Assembly (NCBI RefSeq): GCF_030362855.1
Contig: NZ_JAUCBP010000001.1
Location: forward strand, 131,613 to 195,612
DNA length: 64,000 bases
Direction: 5' to 3'
Source of the DNA: Neoalteromonas arenosi
Lineage (GTDB): Bacteria; Pseudomonadota; Gammaproteobacteria; Enterobacterales; Alteromonadaceae
Position numbers and translations under genes: made by a program. The notes beneath the pieces are model-generated. The model had not been told where the DNA came from and made no database searches. It saw only the letters and a program-made list of their open reading frames with translations. Of this stretch, positions 9,603 through 18,355 are shown piece by piece (position 1 is the stretch's first letter; every line of letters begins with the position of its first letter).

Positions 9603-10214
9603 TTAATTAGCTGCCGTGGTTTGCGTTTTATACTGAAGCAACCAACTTTTGTATCCGAATATACACATAATTAGAAAAGTACAATATAACATCGCGGTCG
9701 GATACAATCCTTTCTGTAGATATATGTATATGGCAACAATGTCGACCACAATCCAAAACAACCAATTAAAAATATAGCGCCGTGTGAGCAACCACTGTGC
9801 AACTAAGCTCGTGCTAGTAGTGAATGCATCCGGGTAGGCGAAGCTCGCATCCGTATATGTATCCATCATGGCGCCTAGAACGCCAGCAGCAACAATTGCA
9901 ATTAACGCCCAGCGCACGATCAAAATTGCGGGACCACTTTCGACAATTAACTGTTCCTGTGTACTTTGATGATGGCGCCAATTCCACCAACCGTAGATTT
10001 GCAAAAACATATAAACCACGTGCAAACCTGCGTCTGAATATAACTTGGCATGGAAGAATATATAGGTATACAACGTGACTTGGATAAAACCGAAAAACCA
10101 ACACCATATATTGCGCTTAATCAGCATATATAGGCATAAAAAGCCGCTAAACGAGGCTATGATCTCTAGGGTGCTGGCACCTAAAAAACCGCTGATAAAC
10201 TCTTGAATCGACAT
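9603..10214 (-). CDS. pnuC: Nicotinamide riboside transporter PnuC
   Basis: Inner-membrane facilitator for nicotinamide riboside; uptake is driven by intracellular phosphorylation, for which the kinase is encoded 20 bases downstream. The 203-residue product has about seven hydrophobic helices and the PnuC hallmarks: NIWCWFFGFIQVTLYTYIF around residues 35-53, and the aromatic YGWWNWR motif near 94-100 that lines the substrate site. Length is that of the family. No strong promoter was found upstream; a partial match (TTGCAC, 16 bases, TAGCCT) lies in the 5' region. Confidence 0.93.
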   Translation of the reverse strand: MSIQEFISGFLGASTLEIIASFSGFLCLYMLIKRNIWCWFFGFIQVTLYTYIFFHAKLYSDAGLHVVYMFLQIYGWWNWRHHQSTQEQLIVESGPAILIVRWALIAIVAAGVLGAMMDTYTDASFAYPDAFTTSTSLVAQWLLTRRYIFNWLFWIVVDIVAIYIYLQKGLYPTAMLYCTFLIMCIFGYKSWLLQYKTQTTAAN

Positions 10215-10332
10215 CGCAATATTTAAAGAAGATTTCTAAACACAAGGCTATCTGATTGGACGGGTAGTGCAAGAGGAAGCGTTAAATAAGCGGTTACCGG
10301 CGTCGATACGCTGTGCGTGTCGGTACCGGACA

Positions 10333-10357
10333 TAAAAAACCCCGCTCGTTGAGCAGG
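10333..10357 (-). terminator. Terminator-like hairpin, minus strand
   Basis: On the minus strand CCTGCTC and GAGCGGG pair around a three-base loop (one G-T pair), followed by six T. It could end a transcript reading leftward through the hairpin cluster at 10396-10457, or back up the tRNA-Phe terminator. Confidence 0.55.
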
Positions 10358-10395
10358 ACTTGGGATGTTTTAGTTAATAAGTACCAAACCCTCCA

Positions 10396-10457
10396 TGGTG
10401 CTTGGCACCAGTCTCGACATCCTTGTCGAGCCGTTCAGCGAGGCGGAGCTGTGCTCC
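10396..10457. repeat. Cluster of three short perfect hairpins
   Basis: Three inverted repeats in 62 bases: TGGTGC/GCACCA with a 3-base loop (10396-10410), CTCGAC/GTCGAG with a 6-base loop (10413-10430) and GGAGC/GCTCC with a 3-base loop (10445-10457). On the minus strand the cluster is followed by a terminator-like hairpin. It may be a repeated intergenic element or part of a small RNA; nothing else in this window repeats it. Confidence 0.45.
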
Positions 10458-10514
10458 TAAAAAAAACTCGCTTCACCCCAGCGGCGGTAACCCGCCACTG
10501 GCCAATAGATACAA

Positions 10515-10545
10515 ACAAAAAAGCCTCGGCTTTACCGAGGCTCTT
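10515..10545 (-). terminator. Terminator of tRNA-Phe
   Basis: On the minus strand AGCCTCGG and CCGAGGCT form a perfect 8-bp stem with a 5-base loop, followed by TTTTTTGTTTGT. It lies 15 bases after the CCA end of the tRNA. Confidence 0.85.
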
Positions 10546-10559
10546 TTGTTTGGAATTAA

Positions 10560-10635
10560 TGGTGCCCAGAGGCGGGATCGAACCACCGACACGCGGATTT
10601 TCAATCCGCTGCTCTACCAACTGAGCTATCTGGGC
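10560..10635 (-). tRNA. tRNA-Phe (GAA anticodon)
   Basis: A 76-base cloverleaf with the 7-bp acceptor stem GCCCAGA/TCTGGGC, D-arm with AGCTCAGTTGGTAGAGC, anticodon loop TTGAAAA with anticodon GAA, T-arm containing GGTTCGATCC, and an encoded CCA end. It is a single gene with its own promoter and terminator. Confidence 0.97.
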
Positions 10636-10659
10636 ATCAGCATTTCGCTGTGGACGCGT

Positions 10660-10688
10660 ATTAAACGGATTTCGGAGTTACAAGTCAA
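10660..10688 (-). promoter_or_regulatory. Sigma70 promoter of tRNA-Phe
   Basis: On the minus strand TTGACT (10683-10688) and TTTAAT (10660-10665) with an ideal 17-base spacer, followed by a GC-rich discriminator (ACGCGTCC) typical of stringently controlled stable RNA promoters. The start of transcription falls about 17 bases before the mature tRNA. Confidence 0.8.
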
Positions 10689-10745
10689 CTGCTTTTTTAG
10701 TTGTTTTAAACAATTGCACAAACAATCGCCAGTTTTTCCGTATAA

Positions 10746-11021
10746 CTAGTCTTTTTTCGGCGCTACGTATCCTTCAATCGTCGGTTCAACACCTTCAAAC
10801 AAAAATGCTTCCATCTTTTCTTCTAAAAATTTGCGCGATTCTGGCTGCATCATGTTGAGTTTATTTTCATTGATCAGCATCGTTTGTTTAGACTGCCACT
10901 CAGCCCATGCCTGCTTGGAAATATTATCGAAAATACGCTTACCTAACTCGCCCGGGTACAATTGAAAATCCAACCCTTCAGCTTCTTTTTTTAAGTATGC
11001 ACAGTTTACTGTTCTGCTCAT
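10746..11021 (-). CDS. yggX: Fe(2+)-trafficking / oxidative-damage protection protein YggX
   Basis: Small cytoplasmic protein of 91 residues, the family's normal length. It begins [20 protein letters not shown], with the conserved Cys at position 7, and contains [17 protein letters not shown] and [19 protein letters not shown], all hallmarks of YggX. The family protects iron-sulfur proteins from oxidation and supports their repair. It lies 32 bases downstream of mutY, itself an iron-sulfur enzyme, the same pairing as in E. coli. Confidence 0.96.
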   Translation of the reverse strand: MSRTVNCAYLKKEAEGLDFQLYPGELGKRIFDNISKQAWAEWQSKQTMLINENKLNMMQPESRKFLEEKMEAFLFEGVEPTIEGYVAPKKD

Positions 11022-11053
11022 GATGCCCTCTACAATTTGGCTATATAGTCTGA

Positions 11054-12100
11054 TTATAAATCAGTCTTTAAACTATCTAAAATTCGTTTCGTTGGTGCCG
11101 CTAAACCCACATTTACCGGCTGCTGCAAATCGAACCACTGAGTTCCTTCCTCTGCTACGCTATGTTGTGGTAATTCAGGCAATTGCAATAGCACCGGCGT
11201 AATATCCAGATGAAAGTGACTGAATGTATGTCGAAATGACATGAGCTCTTGGATTGATTCTGCAGCGTTGGCTTTGTAAGTCGAAGTAATATGCTCATGC
11301 AAAGCCTCTGCGTCAGGGAATTCATAAAAACCCCAAAGGCCGCCCCATATGCCGGTCGCAGGGCGCTGTTTTAACAATATGCTGCCACGTACAAAAGGCA
11401 CCAACATAAAGGTAGCTTTTACTGGCAGTTCTTTTTTCGGTTTCTTGCCCGGTAGCTCAGCTTGTCTACCTTGTGCAAAGGCCAAACAACCGGTTTGAAT
11501 GGGGCAATGCTCACATGCTGGCTTGCTACGTGTACATAAGGTTGCACCTAAATCCATCATCGCCTGGGTATAATGATTATTGCGCTCTTGTGGCAACACA
11601 GAGTCAGCATATTCCCATAATTGGTTGGCGATTTTCTGATTGCCTGGCCAACCGTCTACGGCAAAATAACGCGCCAGTACTCGCTTAACATTGCCATCGA
11701 GAATTGCATGCGCCTGCTTCTCTGCAATCGATAGAACTGCTCCTGCAGTTGAGCGGCCGATGCCCGGCAAGGCTATAACTTGCTCAATATCAGTTGGAAA
11801 CACGCCATCGTGGTCACGGGCAATTACTTGCGCGGCTTTGTGAAGATTGCGCGCCCGCGCGTAGTAACCCAAACCGGTCCACAAGTGTAAAACATCGTCA
11901 ATCGGGGCTTCAGCTAATTCAATAACCGTCGGAAAGCGCTCCATAAAACGCTCGAAGTAAGGGATTACTGTTGTCACTTGAGTTTGCTGCAACATGATTT
12001 CAGAAATCCAAACCCGATAGGCGTTTACATCTTGCTGCCAAGGTAGATCTTTTCTGCCGTGCTGATCAAACCACGCGAGCACTTGTTGGGAAAATGACAT
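11054..12100 (-). CDS. mutY: A/G-specific adenine DNA glycosylase MutY
   Basis: Removes adenine mispaired with 8-oxoguanine in base-excision repair. The 348-residue protein has the catalytic Glu34 in [10 protein letters not shown], the helix-hairpin-helix [12 protein letters not shown] (111-122), the catalytic Asp135 in [11 protein letters not shown], and the [4Fe-4S] ligands Cys189, 196, 199 and 205 in the C-x6-C-x2-C-x5-C spacing. The C-terminal NUDIX-like domain that recognises 8-oxoG (about 230-348) is intact. Transcribed with yggX downstream. Confidence 0.97.
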   Translation of the reverse strand: MSFSQQVLAWFDQHGRKDLPWQQDVNAYRVWISEIMLQQTQVTTVIPYFERFMERFPTVIELAEAPIDDVLHLWTGLGYYARARNLHKAAQVIARDHDGVFPTDIEQVIALPGIGRSTAGAVLSIAEKQAHAILDGNVKRVLARYFAVDGWPGNQKIANQLWEYADSVLPQERNNHYTQAMMDLGATLCTRSKPACEHCPIQTGCLAFAQGRQAELPGKKPKKELPVKATFMLVPFVRGSILLKQRPATGIWGGLWGFYEFPDAEALHEHITSTYKANAAESIQELMSFRHTFSHFHLDITPVLLQLPELPQHSVAEEGTQWFDLQQPVNVGLAAPTKRILDSLKTDL

Positions 12101-12174
12101 TGATGAAATTCAAAAAAACAACATTGTGGAGTATTGCTTTATACTACCAACAAAACAGCGATTAGGTTTAGCGA

Positions 12175-12876
12175 ATGTGGCAAATTGAACAGCCAACCAT
12201 ATTTTTACCCGGAACTTTATGTGATGAAAGAGTCTGGTTGCCATTGTGGCAGAACTGCAATTTCGCGGCCGGATGCCGTCAATACGCACCGCTGCAGTGG
12301 GCCAATGATTTAGAGCAGATGCTTTCTTTAACCTTTGATCGCTTAAACAGTGCACCAGAACCGGTGCATTTAGTGGGTTTCTCAATGGGTGGATACGTTG
12401 CCGCCCTCGCTGCATTGCAGCATCGAAATATCGCCAAACTCACCTTGGTTGGTTATAACCCCAGGGGGCTCGATGCGACTGAGGAAAAGCAACGCCTAGC
12501 AATAATAAAAAGCATCAATAGCGGCGGTTTTAAAAATTTCTCTGATGAGCGGTTGTTACAATTCATTACTCCACAAGAGCTAGAAGACACTAGCGCTGGA
12601 GACACAATAAGAGAAATGGCTGCAGACCTTGGCGGCGCGACACTCAAAGCGCATTTTACCGCAACCACACCGCGGCAAGATTTAACTCAGAAGCTCGCAA
12701 AGGCTCACTTTCCGATTCACTTTATAGCCGCTGAGCACGATAAGGTTGCACCTTTGCTAGCCATAAAGGAATGTGCAAAACATATCTCAAATGCAAAGGT
12801 TACTGCCATCCACAACACTGCTCATATGATGTTGCTCACCACCCCTAACGACTGTGGGAATGCAATTTTCAGCTAG
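12175..12876 (+). CDS. Alpha/beta hydrolase
   Basis: Cytoplasmic alpha/beta-hydrolase of 233 residues, with no signal peptide. The oxyanion-loop region is FLPGTLCDERVW (10-21), the nucleophile elbow is GFSMGG with Ser70, AEHDKVAP near 190 holds the likely acid residue, and AHMMLL near the C-terminus holds the catalytic His. The overall pattern resembles the BioH/MenH/esterase group, but the substrate cannot be assigned. It is divergent from mutY (74-base gap) and upstream of trmB with an 84-base gap, so it may have its own promoter. Confidence 0.85.
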   Translation: MWQIEQPTIFLPGTLCDERVWLPLWQNCNFAAGCRQYAPLQWANDLEQMLSLTFDRLNSAPEPVHLVGFSMGGYVAALAALQHRNIAKLTLVGYNPRGLDATEEKQRLAIIKSINSGGFKNFSDERLLQFITPQELEDTSAGDTIREMAADLGGATLKAHFTATTPRQDLTQKLAKAHFPIHFIAAEHDKVAPLLAIKECAKHISNAKVTAIHNTAHMMLLTTPNDCGNAIFS

Positions 12877-12960
12877 GTGTGGTTATTTTTGCTTCGCTAG
12901 ATTTGCATTCATCCGCTAACCTAGGATAATGCCGCGCATCTAGATTTAGAGAGCAGATCA

Positions 12961-13680
12961 ATGGGTCAATTTAAAAACCAAGCAGAGGCTGAAGCTGCAG
13001 GGGTTTACGTTAGTAAAGTTAAGAGTTACGTAAAGCGTGAAGGACGTTTAACCAAAGGGCAAGCGCGCGCGTTAGAAAAGTGTTGGCCAACGATGGGGTT
13101 AACCGTTGATCAAGGTCTGCTCAACTTTAGCGAAGTATTTGGTAACGATAACCCTGTAGTCCTTGAGATTGGTTTTGGCATGGGCAAATCGCTGGTTGAA
13201 ATGGCAGCCGCGGCTCCAGAGCTTAATTTTATTGGTATTGAAGTACACCGTCCTGGTGTTGGCGCATGCTTAAGCGATGCGGATGCTGCAGAGATCACTA
13301 ACTTACGCGTATTTGAACACGATGCGGTTGAAGTCTTAGCCGAATGCATTGCTGATAATAGTTTGCACCGGGTACAACTCTATTTCCCTGACCCATGGCA
13401 TAAAAAACGTCATCACAAGCGTCGCTTAGTACAACCGGAATTTGTTGAAAAACTGCGCTTAAAACTCTCAATTGGTGGCACTTTTCACATGGCTACTGAT
13501 TGGGAGCCGTATGCTGAACACATGCTTGAAGTTATGCAGGCGAGTAAAAACTTCACCAACACTTCAGCAAGCAATGATTACGTGCCCCGCCCTGACTATC
13601 GCCCGATCACCAAATTTGAAACACGTGGTCAAAAGCTCGGTCACGGTGTTTGGGATTTGATCTACAGCCGAGTTAGTTAA
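12961..13680 (+). CDS. trmB: tRNA (guanine-N7-)-methyltransferase TrmB
   Basis: Makes m7G46 in the variable loop of tRNAs using S-adenosylmethionine. The 239-residue protein has the SAM-binding motif [15 protein letters not shown] near 62-76, [13 protein letters not shown] near 89-101, and the diagnostic [15 protein letters not shown] near 141-155 that contains catalytic and tRNA-binding residues. C-terminal [17 protein letters not shown] is likewise conserved. The stop codon shares one base with the start of rsmC (TAATG). Confidence 0.97.
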   Translation: MGQFKNQAEAEAAGVYVSKVKSYVKREGRLTKGQARALEKCWPTMGLTVDQGLLNFSEVFGNDNPVVLEIGFGMGKSLVEMAAAAPELNFIGIEVHRPGVGACLSDADAAEITNLRVFEHDAVEVLAECIADNSLHRVQLYFPDPWHKKRHHKRRLVQPEFVEKLRLKLSIGGTFHMATDWEPYAEHMLEVMQASKNFTNTSASNDYVPRPDYRPITKFETRGQKLGHGVWDLIYSRVS

Positions 13681-14702
13681 TGTTAAGCGGTTCGAGCCAA
13701 TTAGTTTGTCGCAATGAGCACTTGTTTTCCCAAGGTCGCTGGTTAGTTGTTAATCCAACTGAGGCTGAAATTTTTGCGCAGCTTCCCACCGCAAACATAT
13801 TTGGTGCGCACCAATACTTCGATGTCTATCAACAGTCATTAAATGCCAAGCAGGCGCAAAGTTTCGGTGCGGAATTGACGCTGCCGGCTGACGGCCAAGC
13901 ATTTGATGGCGTTTTGATCTATTTACCCAAAGCCAAAGCGCATACCGCGATGTTAGTCGCCAATGCGCAAGCAATAGTGCGCGAAGGCGGTACTATCGCC
14001 ATTGTCGGCAGTAACGATGCTGGGGCAAAAAGCATCGGTAAACAGTTTAAAGCCACATTCCATTCACCACAAAAATACGACGCAGCTCGCCATTGCGCCT
14101 TGTGGCTCATGCAGTCTGAACAACAAAAGTCTTTCAATTTCGAAGACTATTTGAAAGTTAGTACTTACTCGCTTGATGATATCGATTGGCAAGTGGCGGG
14201 CTTGCCGGGGGTATTTAGCGCCGACGGAATCGATGTTGGTACAGAATTACTGCTGAGGTCGCTACCGCCAATTGGCAACCACAGCGTGCTTGATTTTGCA
14301 TGCGGTGCAGGTGTGATCGGCAGCTACATATTACGTCGCTTTCCTGAAGCTAGAGTGTCTTTTTCGGATATTAACGCACTGGCCTTGTATGCCTGTGAGA
14401 AAACCTTAGCGCTCAACAATCAAGTCGGTACAGTGCGCCCCTCGAATGGCCTGGCCGAATGGCAACAGACCTTTGACAGGGTTGTAACCAATCCACCCTT
14501 TCACACCGGTAAATCTACCGACTACAGCATTACTGAAACCTTCATTAAACAAGTTGCTAAACATCTAAATGCCCTTGGTGCATTAGTATTAGTAGCGAAT
14601 CGCTTTTTGCCTTATCCAGAACTTATCGATAAAAGCCTAAACCGACAACCTGATCTCGCTCGCTCCAATAAGTTCTGCGTTTACCATGCGCTGAAAAAGT
14701 AA
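13680..14702 (+). CDS. rsmC: 16S rRNA (guanine-1207-N2)-methyltransferase RsmC
   Basis: Class I methyltransferase that modifies G1207 of 16S rRNA in the 30S subunit. The 340-residue length and two-domain layout (degenerate N-terminal methyltransferase-like domain, catalytic C-terminal domain) match E. coli RsmC. Visible motifs are DFACGAGVIGSYI near 205 (SAM site), FSDINALALYAC, and the catalytic NPPFHTGK near 270. It is translationally coupled to trmB, grouping two RNA-modification enzymes. RlmG is a close relative, but the length favours RsmC. Confidence 0.9.
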   Translation: MLSGSSQLVCRNEHLFSQGRWLVVNPTEAEIFAQLPTANIFGAHQYFDVYQQSLNAKQAQSFGAELTLPADGQAFDGVLIYLPKAKAHTAMLVANAQAIVREGGTIAIVGSNDAGAKSIGKQFKATFHSPQKYDAARHCALWLMQSEQQKSFNFEDYLKVSTYSLDDIDWQVAGLPGVFSADGIDVGTELLLRSLPPIGNHSVLDFACGAGVIGSYILRRFPEARVSFSDINALALYACEKTLALNNQVGTVRPSNGLAEWQQTFDRVVTNPPFHTGKSTDYSITETFIKQVAKHLNALGALVLVANRFLPYPELIDKSLNRQPDLARSNKFCVYHALKK

Positions 14703-14763
14703 TTTTGTTTTCACTATAGTTGGCTTAACATCTAGGTTCGTATGCAATTGTTAGGCTCTTAGA

Positions 14764-16200
14764 ATGCGCATTGGATTTGTTGTTTCAGAAGTAGAAGACT
14801 TGGTAAAAACCGGCGGCCTAGCCGACGTCGGTAAAGCATTACCAATTGCGTTGACTGAAATGGGTCACGATGTGCGAATCGTTATGCCGATGTATCAGGC
14901 TATCGCTGATCATCACAGGTTATCTGATGCCTGTGTTTCGCTGAATTTTGCGGTAGAAGAGCGTCAATACCAATTCGCTGTCAAGCAGCTTGAATTGCAC
15001 GGTGTCACTGTGTACCTGATTGATCATGCTGAATTTTTTCAGCGAGCGGGCCTGTATTCAGATGGTTATGACGCCTATACTGACAACGGCGAACGCTTTG
15101 GTTTCCTCGCCAATGCTGCATTACATGCTTTCAGCCACGTTGGTTTTATTCCTGAGGTGATTCACTGTAATGATTGGCATACTGCCTTGCTACCCTTTTT
15201 TATCCGCTACAACCCTGACAACAATATTAATCAGGAGTTTGCGGCTACTCGCACAGTATTAACTATTCACAATGCCGCTTTCCAGGGGGTTTTTGAACGC
15301 AGTAGTGTCCATATGTTAGCCGGCAATACTGCAATCGAGCACTTTAATCACAGCGAATACGTTAATTTTCTGCAAACCGGCCTACAGTGTTGTGATGGTA
15401 TTACCTCTGTCAGTCCCAACTACGCAAAAGAGTTACTCACAGACTTGGGCAGCCACGGCTTGTCTCACATATTGCGACGGCGCCAGGATCGCTTGTATGG
15501 CGTGCTCAATGGGTGTGATTACAGCCAATGGGATCCGCAAACGGATATCCACATAAAGCACCATTTTAACAGCCAAGATATGTCAGGTAAAAAAGCGTGT
15601 AAGATGGCACTACAGCGCTTCGCTAAACTCCCTAAGGCCGCCAAAATCCCCATCATCGGTATGGTATGCCGACTCACTGAACAGAAGGGGTTTGGCTATA
15701 TCATGCCTATCCTCGAAAGGCTATTACAGCACAATGTTCAGCTGGTTATTGTCGGCACCGGTGATCCTGTTGTGGTAGAACAGCTACGCCACATTAGTGC
15801 TCAGTTTGCGAACAAGTTTAGCTTTATTGAAGGCTTTAGTAATGAATATGCACATTGGATTGAAGCCGGCAGCGACTTCTTCTTAATGCCATCGCAATTT
15901 GAACCTTGCGGTTTAAATCAGATGTATAGCCTTGCCTATGGAACCTTGCCGATTGTGCGAGGTGTTGGTGGATTAAAAGATACCGTCATCGACTTAGAGC
16001 AACAGCCCGAACAGGCGACCGGGTTTGTCTTTTTACCTCCTCAGCCCCAAGCCTTATTGGATTGTATTCGACGCGCCTTGCTAACTTATCACGAAAGTCC
16101 CGAAGAACTGGCTAAAATGCAGCAACGCGCAATGCAAACTAAGTTTACTTGGTCGCAAGCGGCCGCTAAATACGCCGAGGTTTACCAACAGATTTTATGA
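14764..16200 (+). CDS. glgA: Glycogen synthase GlgA
   Basis: GT5-family ADP-glucose:alpha-1,4-glucan glucosyltransferase, 478 residues, normal length. The N-terminal ADP-glucose-binding motif is KTGGLADVGKALP, with Lys15; the acceptor-side Rossmann domain contains HCNDWHTALLPFF and HNAAFQG; the C-terminal domain has QKGFGYIMPILERLL and MPSQFEPCGLNQMYSLAYGT with the catalytic Glu, then VGGLKDTVID. None of glgB, glgC, glgP or glgX lies next to it, so it may serve glycogen synthesis with partners elsewhere. Its stop overlaps the start of a small secreted-protein gene by four bases. Confidence 0.96.
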   Translation: MRIGFVVSEVEDLVKTGGLADVGKALPIALTEMGHDVRIVMPMYQAIADHHRLSDACVSLNFAVEERQYQFAVKQLELHGVTVYLIDHAEFFQRAGLYSDGYDAYTDNGERFGFLANAALHAFSHVGFIPEVIHCNDWHTALLPFFIRYNPDNNINQEFAATRTVLTIHNAAFQGVFERSSVHMLAGNTAIEHFNHSEYVNFLQTGLQCCDGITSVSPNYAKELLTDLGSHGLSHILRRRQDRLYGVLNGCDYSQWDPQTDIHIKHHFNSQDMSGKKACKMALQRFAKLPKAAKIPIIGMVCRLTEQKGFGYIMPILERLLQHNVQLVIVGTGDPVVVEQLRHISAQFANKFSFIEGFSNEYAHWIEAGSDFFLMPSQFEPCGLNQMYSLAYGTLPIVRGVGGLKDTVIDLEQQPEQATGFVFLPPQPQALLDCIRRALLTYHESPEELAKMQQRAMQTKFTWSQAAAKYAEVYQQIL

Positions 16201-16508
16201 AAACCCACCACACCGTAACTATCCCGCTCTTATTGTCACTGCTTGCACAAACAGCGGCAGTGAGCGCGCAAGAGCCAATGCAGTGCATTGAAAATCCCGA
16301 GCGTGAGTTGGCTTGCGAGCACTTAATCATCAAGAAAACCGCCCCCAATATATTACGCGATACGCCGTTAGAAACGCCGACTGTGTGTATTTGCGTCGCT
16401 GATTTTATGCCTGATGAAAATGCTACTGAAATGCCCGAAGAAGCAGAGCAATGGTTGAGTAATTGGGGGCTAACTAAGCAAGACCTAATCGCTCTATTGC
16501 GTTATTAA
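16197..16508 (+). CDS. Small secreted protein of unknown function
   Basis: A 103-residue product not recognised as a known family. Residues 1-24 form a signal peptide ending VSA, so a periplasmic location is likely. The mature part is short and acidic, with Cys30, Cys40, Cys64 and Cys66 (CIC) that could form disulfides, and a C-terminal helix rich in Glu and Leu. The ATG overlaps the glgA stop in the ATGA arrangement, which supports real, coupled translation. A functional link to glycogen is not evident, because GlgA is cytoplasmic. Confidence 0.7.
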   Translation: MKTHHTVTIPLLLSLLAQTAAVSAQEPMQCIENPERELACEHLIIKKTAPNILRDTPLETPTVCICVADFMPDENATEMPEEAEQWLSNWGLTKQDLIALLRY

Positions 16509-16604
16509 ACTGCACTGGATTGACAGTATTAGTTGGCGAACGAGATTCTGCTTGCTAAAGTGAGTAAATAACAAGCAAAACGGCACTTAAGGGTTCCACT
16601 GCGA

Positions 16605-18284
16605 ATGGCAGATCACTCAAACCGTCTTTCAATAAAATTTTTGTTCATCGCCTTGGTCATGTTCATTGCTGCTATTGCTGTGGGAAGTGCTGTCGTAGTG
16701 AAGGCATATAGCGAACAACGCCATCACCGAGCCGAGCAAGTTCAGCAGATCCGCAATTTCGCCAGTATGTTAGCCAATCATGTTGTACTGATTGAACAGC
16801 GCTACCGAAACGACGTGAGGGGTTGGCCCGATGACGTATTAGCGTTCTTGGAAGAAGTACCCTCTGTGCTCAACGTTCACATATATATGAATCCAGCAGC
16901 CGTTGGTGAAGGGCCACTCGACAACGACAATATTAAAGCGACGTATGATCGCATAGGCCAACCACAAATCCCCAAGCGGACCCCCGGAGATTTAGCACGC
17001 CTGATTCAACCGCGCGAATATGCTGATGGCATGGAGTATATGCACCCCATTATTGGACCAACAGGTGAAATTGGCATTCTGTTTATTCGCGTCAGCGGCG
17101 AAACTTACGACAATTTTATTAGTGAGAGCTTTATGCGCTCCTTGGTACTCGGCGTTGTCATTTTACTCATCGCCGGAATTCTGGCTTGGCGATTTGAACG
17201 AATTATCACAGGGCCAATTGGGCAACTGATTCATTTCATGCGCCAAGTAGCCCGTACCGGGGAATACAGCTCGCAAATCAATGCCAATGGTACTGCTGAT
17301 TCAGCTGAATTAAGTGATGCGCTCAATACTCTTCTCAAACGCATGGCTGGTTACGTAGAGCGCAACCATCTCATGGAACAGGAGTACCAGTCTCTGAATG
17401 CTGGGCTGGAAGAAATGGTGAGCCAACGTACAACCGCACTGAAAGAAGCAAACCAGGAACTCATTCAGACATTAGAAAAGCTGCATCAATTCCAGCGACA
17501 AATTGTTCAAAATGAAAAAATGGCCTCGCTTGGTGACATGGTTGCTGGTGTGGCACACGAAGTAAATACGCCTATTGGTCTGGGCGTGACTGCCTCCACT
17601 ATGATGTTGGATCGCTTAAAAACACTGAAGACCGATTTTGAGACAAAAAACCTCAAGGCCAGTGCGATGCAGAAGTTCATCAATGAAGGTGAGGAAAACC
17701 TCAATATTATCTACCGCAACCTAAATCGAGCAGCTGAATTAATTTCGAGTTTCAAACAAGTTGCGGTTGACCAGTCGAGCGAGAATAGTCGTGTATTTGT
17801 GCTGGCTCAATTGATAGATGAAATATTGTTGTCTTTGCGTCCACGCTTGAAAAAGCTTAAACATCACGTAGTGGTCGAATGCGAACCTGACTTATGCATC
17901 GAAACCAAAGCAGGCCCTATCAACCAAATCTTAATCAACCTGATTATGAATTCAATATTACATGGCTTTGACGATATTGAAGAAGGTGAGATAGTCATCA
18001 ATGCTACGATTTCCGGCAAGCGTAACTTGCACATCGTTTACACAGACAATGGTAAGGGGATCCCCGATGAGTTACGCAAGCGAATATTCGATCCATTCGT
18101 GACAACTAAGCGTGGACAAGGAGGGTCTGGGCTCGGGATGCATCTGGTTTATAATTTGGTTACTCAGGCACTTAATGGCTCAATTACTGTGGAAAGTGCA
18201 ACCAACGAAGGGGTGAAGTTTGATATAATCTTCCCGGTCAAAGTTAAAGAGGCTGATAAGGTGCTCAACAGCCCCTATGAATAA
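16605..18284 (+). CDS. Membrane sensor histidine kinase
   Basis: A 559-residue inner-membrane kinase. Transmembrane helix about 11-33, a periplasmic sensing region 34-176 (a single Cache/PAS-like fold is plausible, with PIIGPTGEIGILFIRVSG near its end), a second helix 177-197, HAMP about 198-250, a coiled-coil 258-300, then the phospho-acceptor His318 in GVAHEVNTPIG. The ATPase domain shows the N box (LINLIMNSILHGF), G1 (DNGKGIPDELRKRIFDPF) and G2 (GSGLGMHLV). There is no receiver or HPt domain, so it is a classical two-component kinase rather than an ArcB-type hybrid. arcA lies 71 bases downstream; pairing with it is possible but unproven. Confidence 0.92.
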   Translation: MADHSNRLSIKFLFIALVMFIAAIAVGSAVVVKAYSEQRHHRAEQVQQIRNFASMLANHVVLIEQRYRNDVRGWPDDVLAFLEEVPSVLNVHIYMNPAAVGEGPLDNDNIKATYDRIGQPQIPKRTPGDLARLIQPREYADGMEYMHPIIGPTGEIGILFIRVSGETYDNFISESFMRSLVLGVVILLIAGILAWRFERIITGPIGQLIHFMRQVARTGEYSSQINANGTADSAELSDALNTLLKRMAGYVERNHLMEQEYQSLNAGLEEMVSQRTTALKEANQELIQTLEKLHQFQRQIVQNEKMASLGDMVAGVAHEVNTPIGLGVTASTMMLDRLKTLKTDFETKNLKASAMQKFINEGEENLNIIYRNLNRAAELISSFKQVAVDQSSENSRVFVLAQLIDEILLSLRPRLKKLKHHVVVECEPDLCIETKAGPINQILINLIMNSILHGFDDIEEGEIVINATISGKRNLHIVYTDNGKGIPDELRKRIFDPFVTTKRGQGGSGLGMHLVYNLVTQALNGSITVESATNEGVKFDIIFPVKVKEADKVLNSPYE

Positions 18285-18355
18285 CTTGAAAAAAAACGAT
18301 TAAGCCTTACTCTTTGGTGAGGATAAAAAAATTAAACCTGTCTGGTAAAGAAAAA

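Larger units (their letters stand above)
10215..10559. other. Structured non-coding region between pnuC and tRNA-Phe
   Basis: A 345-base stretch with no credible gene. From left to right it holds an 8-bp imperfect hairpin around 10303-10322 in the pnuC leader, a terminator-like hairpin at 10333-10357, three compact hairpins between 10396 and 10457, and the tRNA-Phe terminator at 10515-10545. The density of short perfect hairpins is unusual for this window and may indicate a small structured RNA or a dispersed intergenic repeat. Confidence 0.5.

Noticed and set aside
10313-10749. Overlapping frames of about 100 residues on both strands across tRNA-Phe
   Set aside because: They translate the tRNA itself (the familiar GGIEPPTRGFSIRC pattern) and the hairpin region; no ribosome site and no protein-like composition.
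18284-18355. Hairpin between the histidine kinase and arcA as a terminator
   Set aside because: The 6-bp stem is followed by A-rich, not T-rich, sequence on the coding strand.
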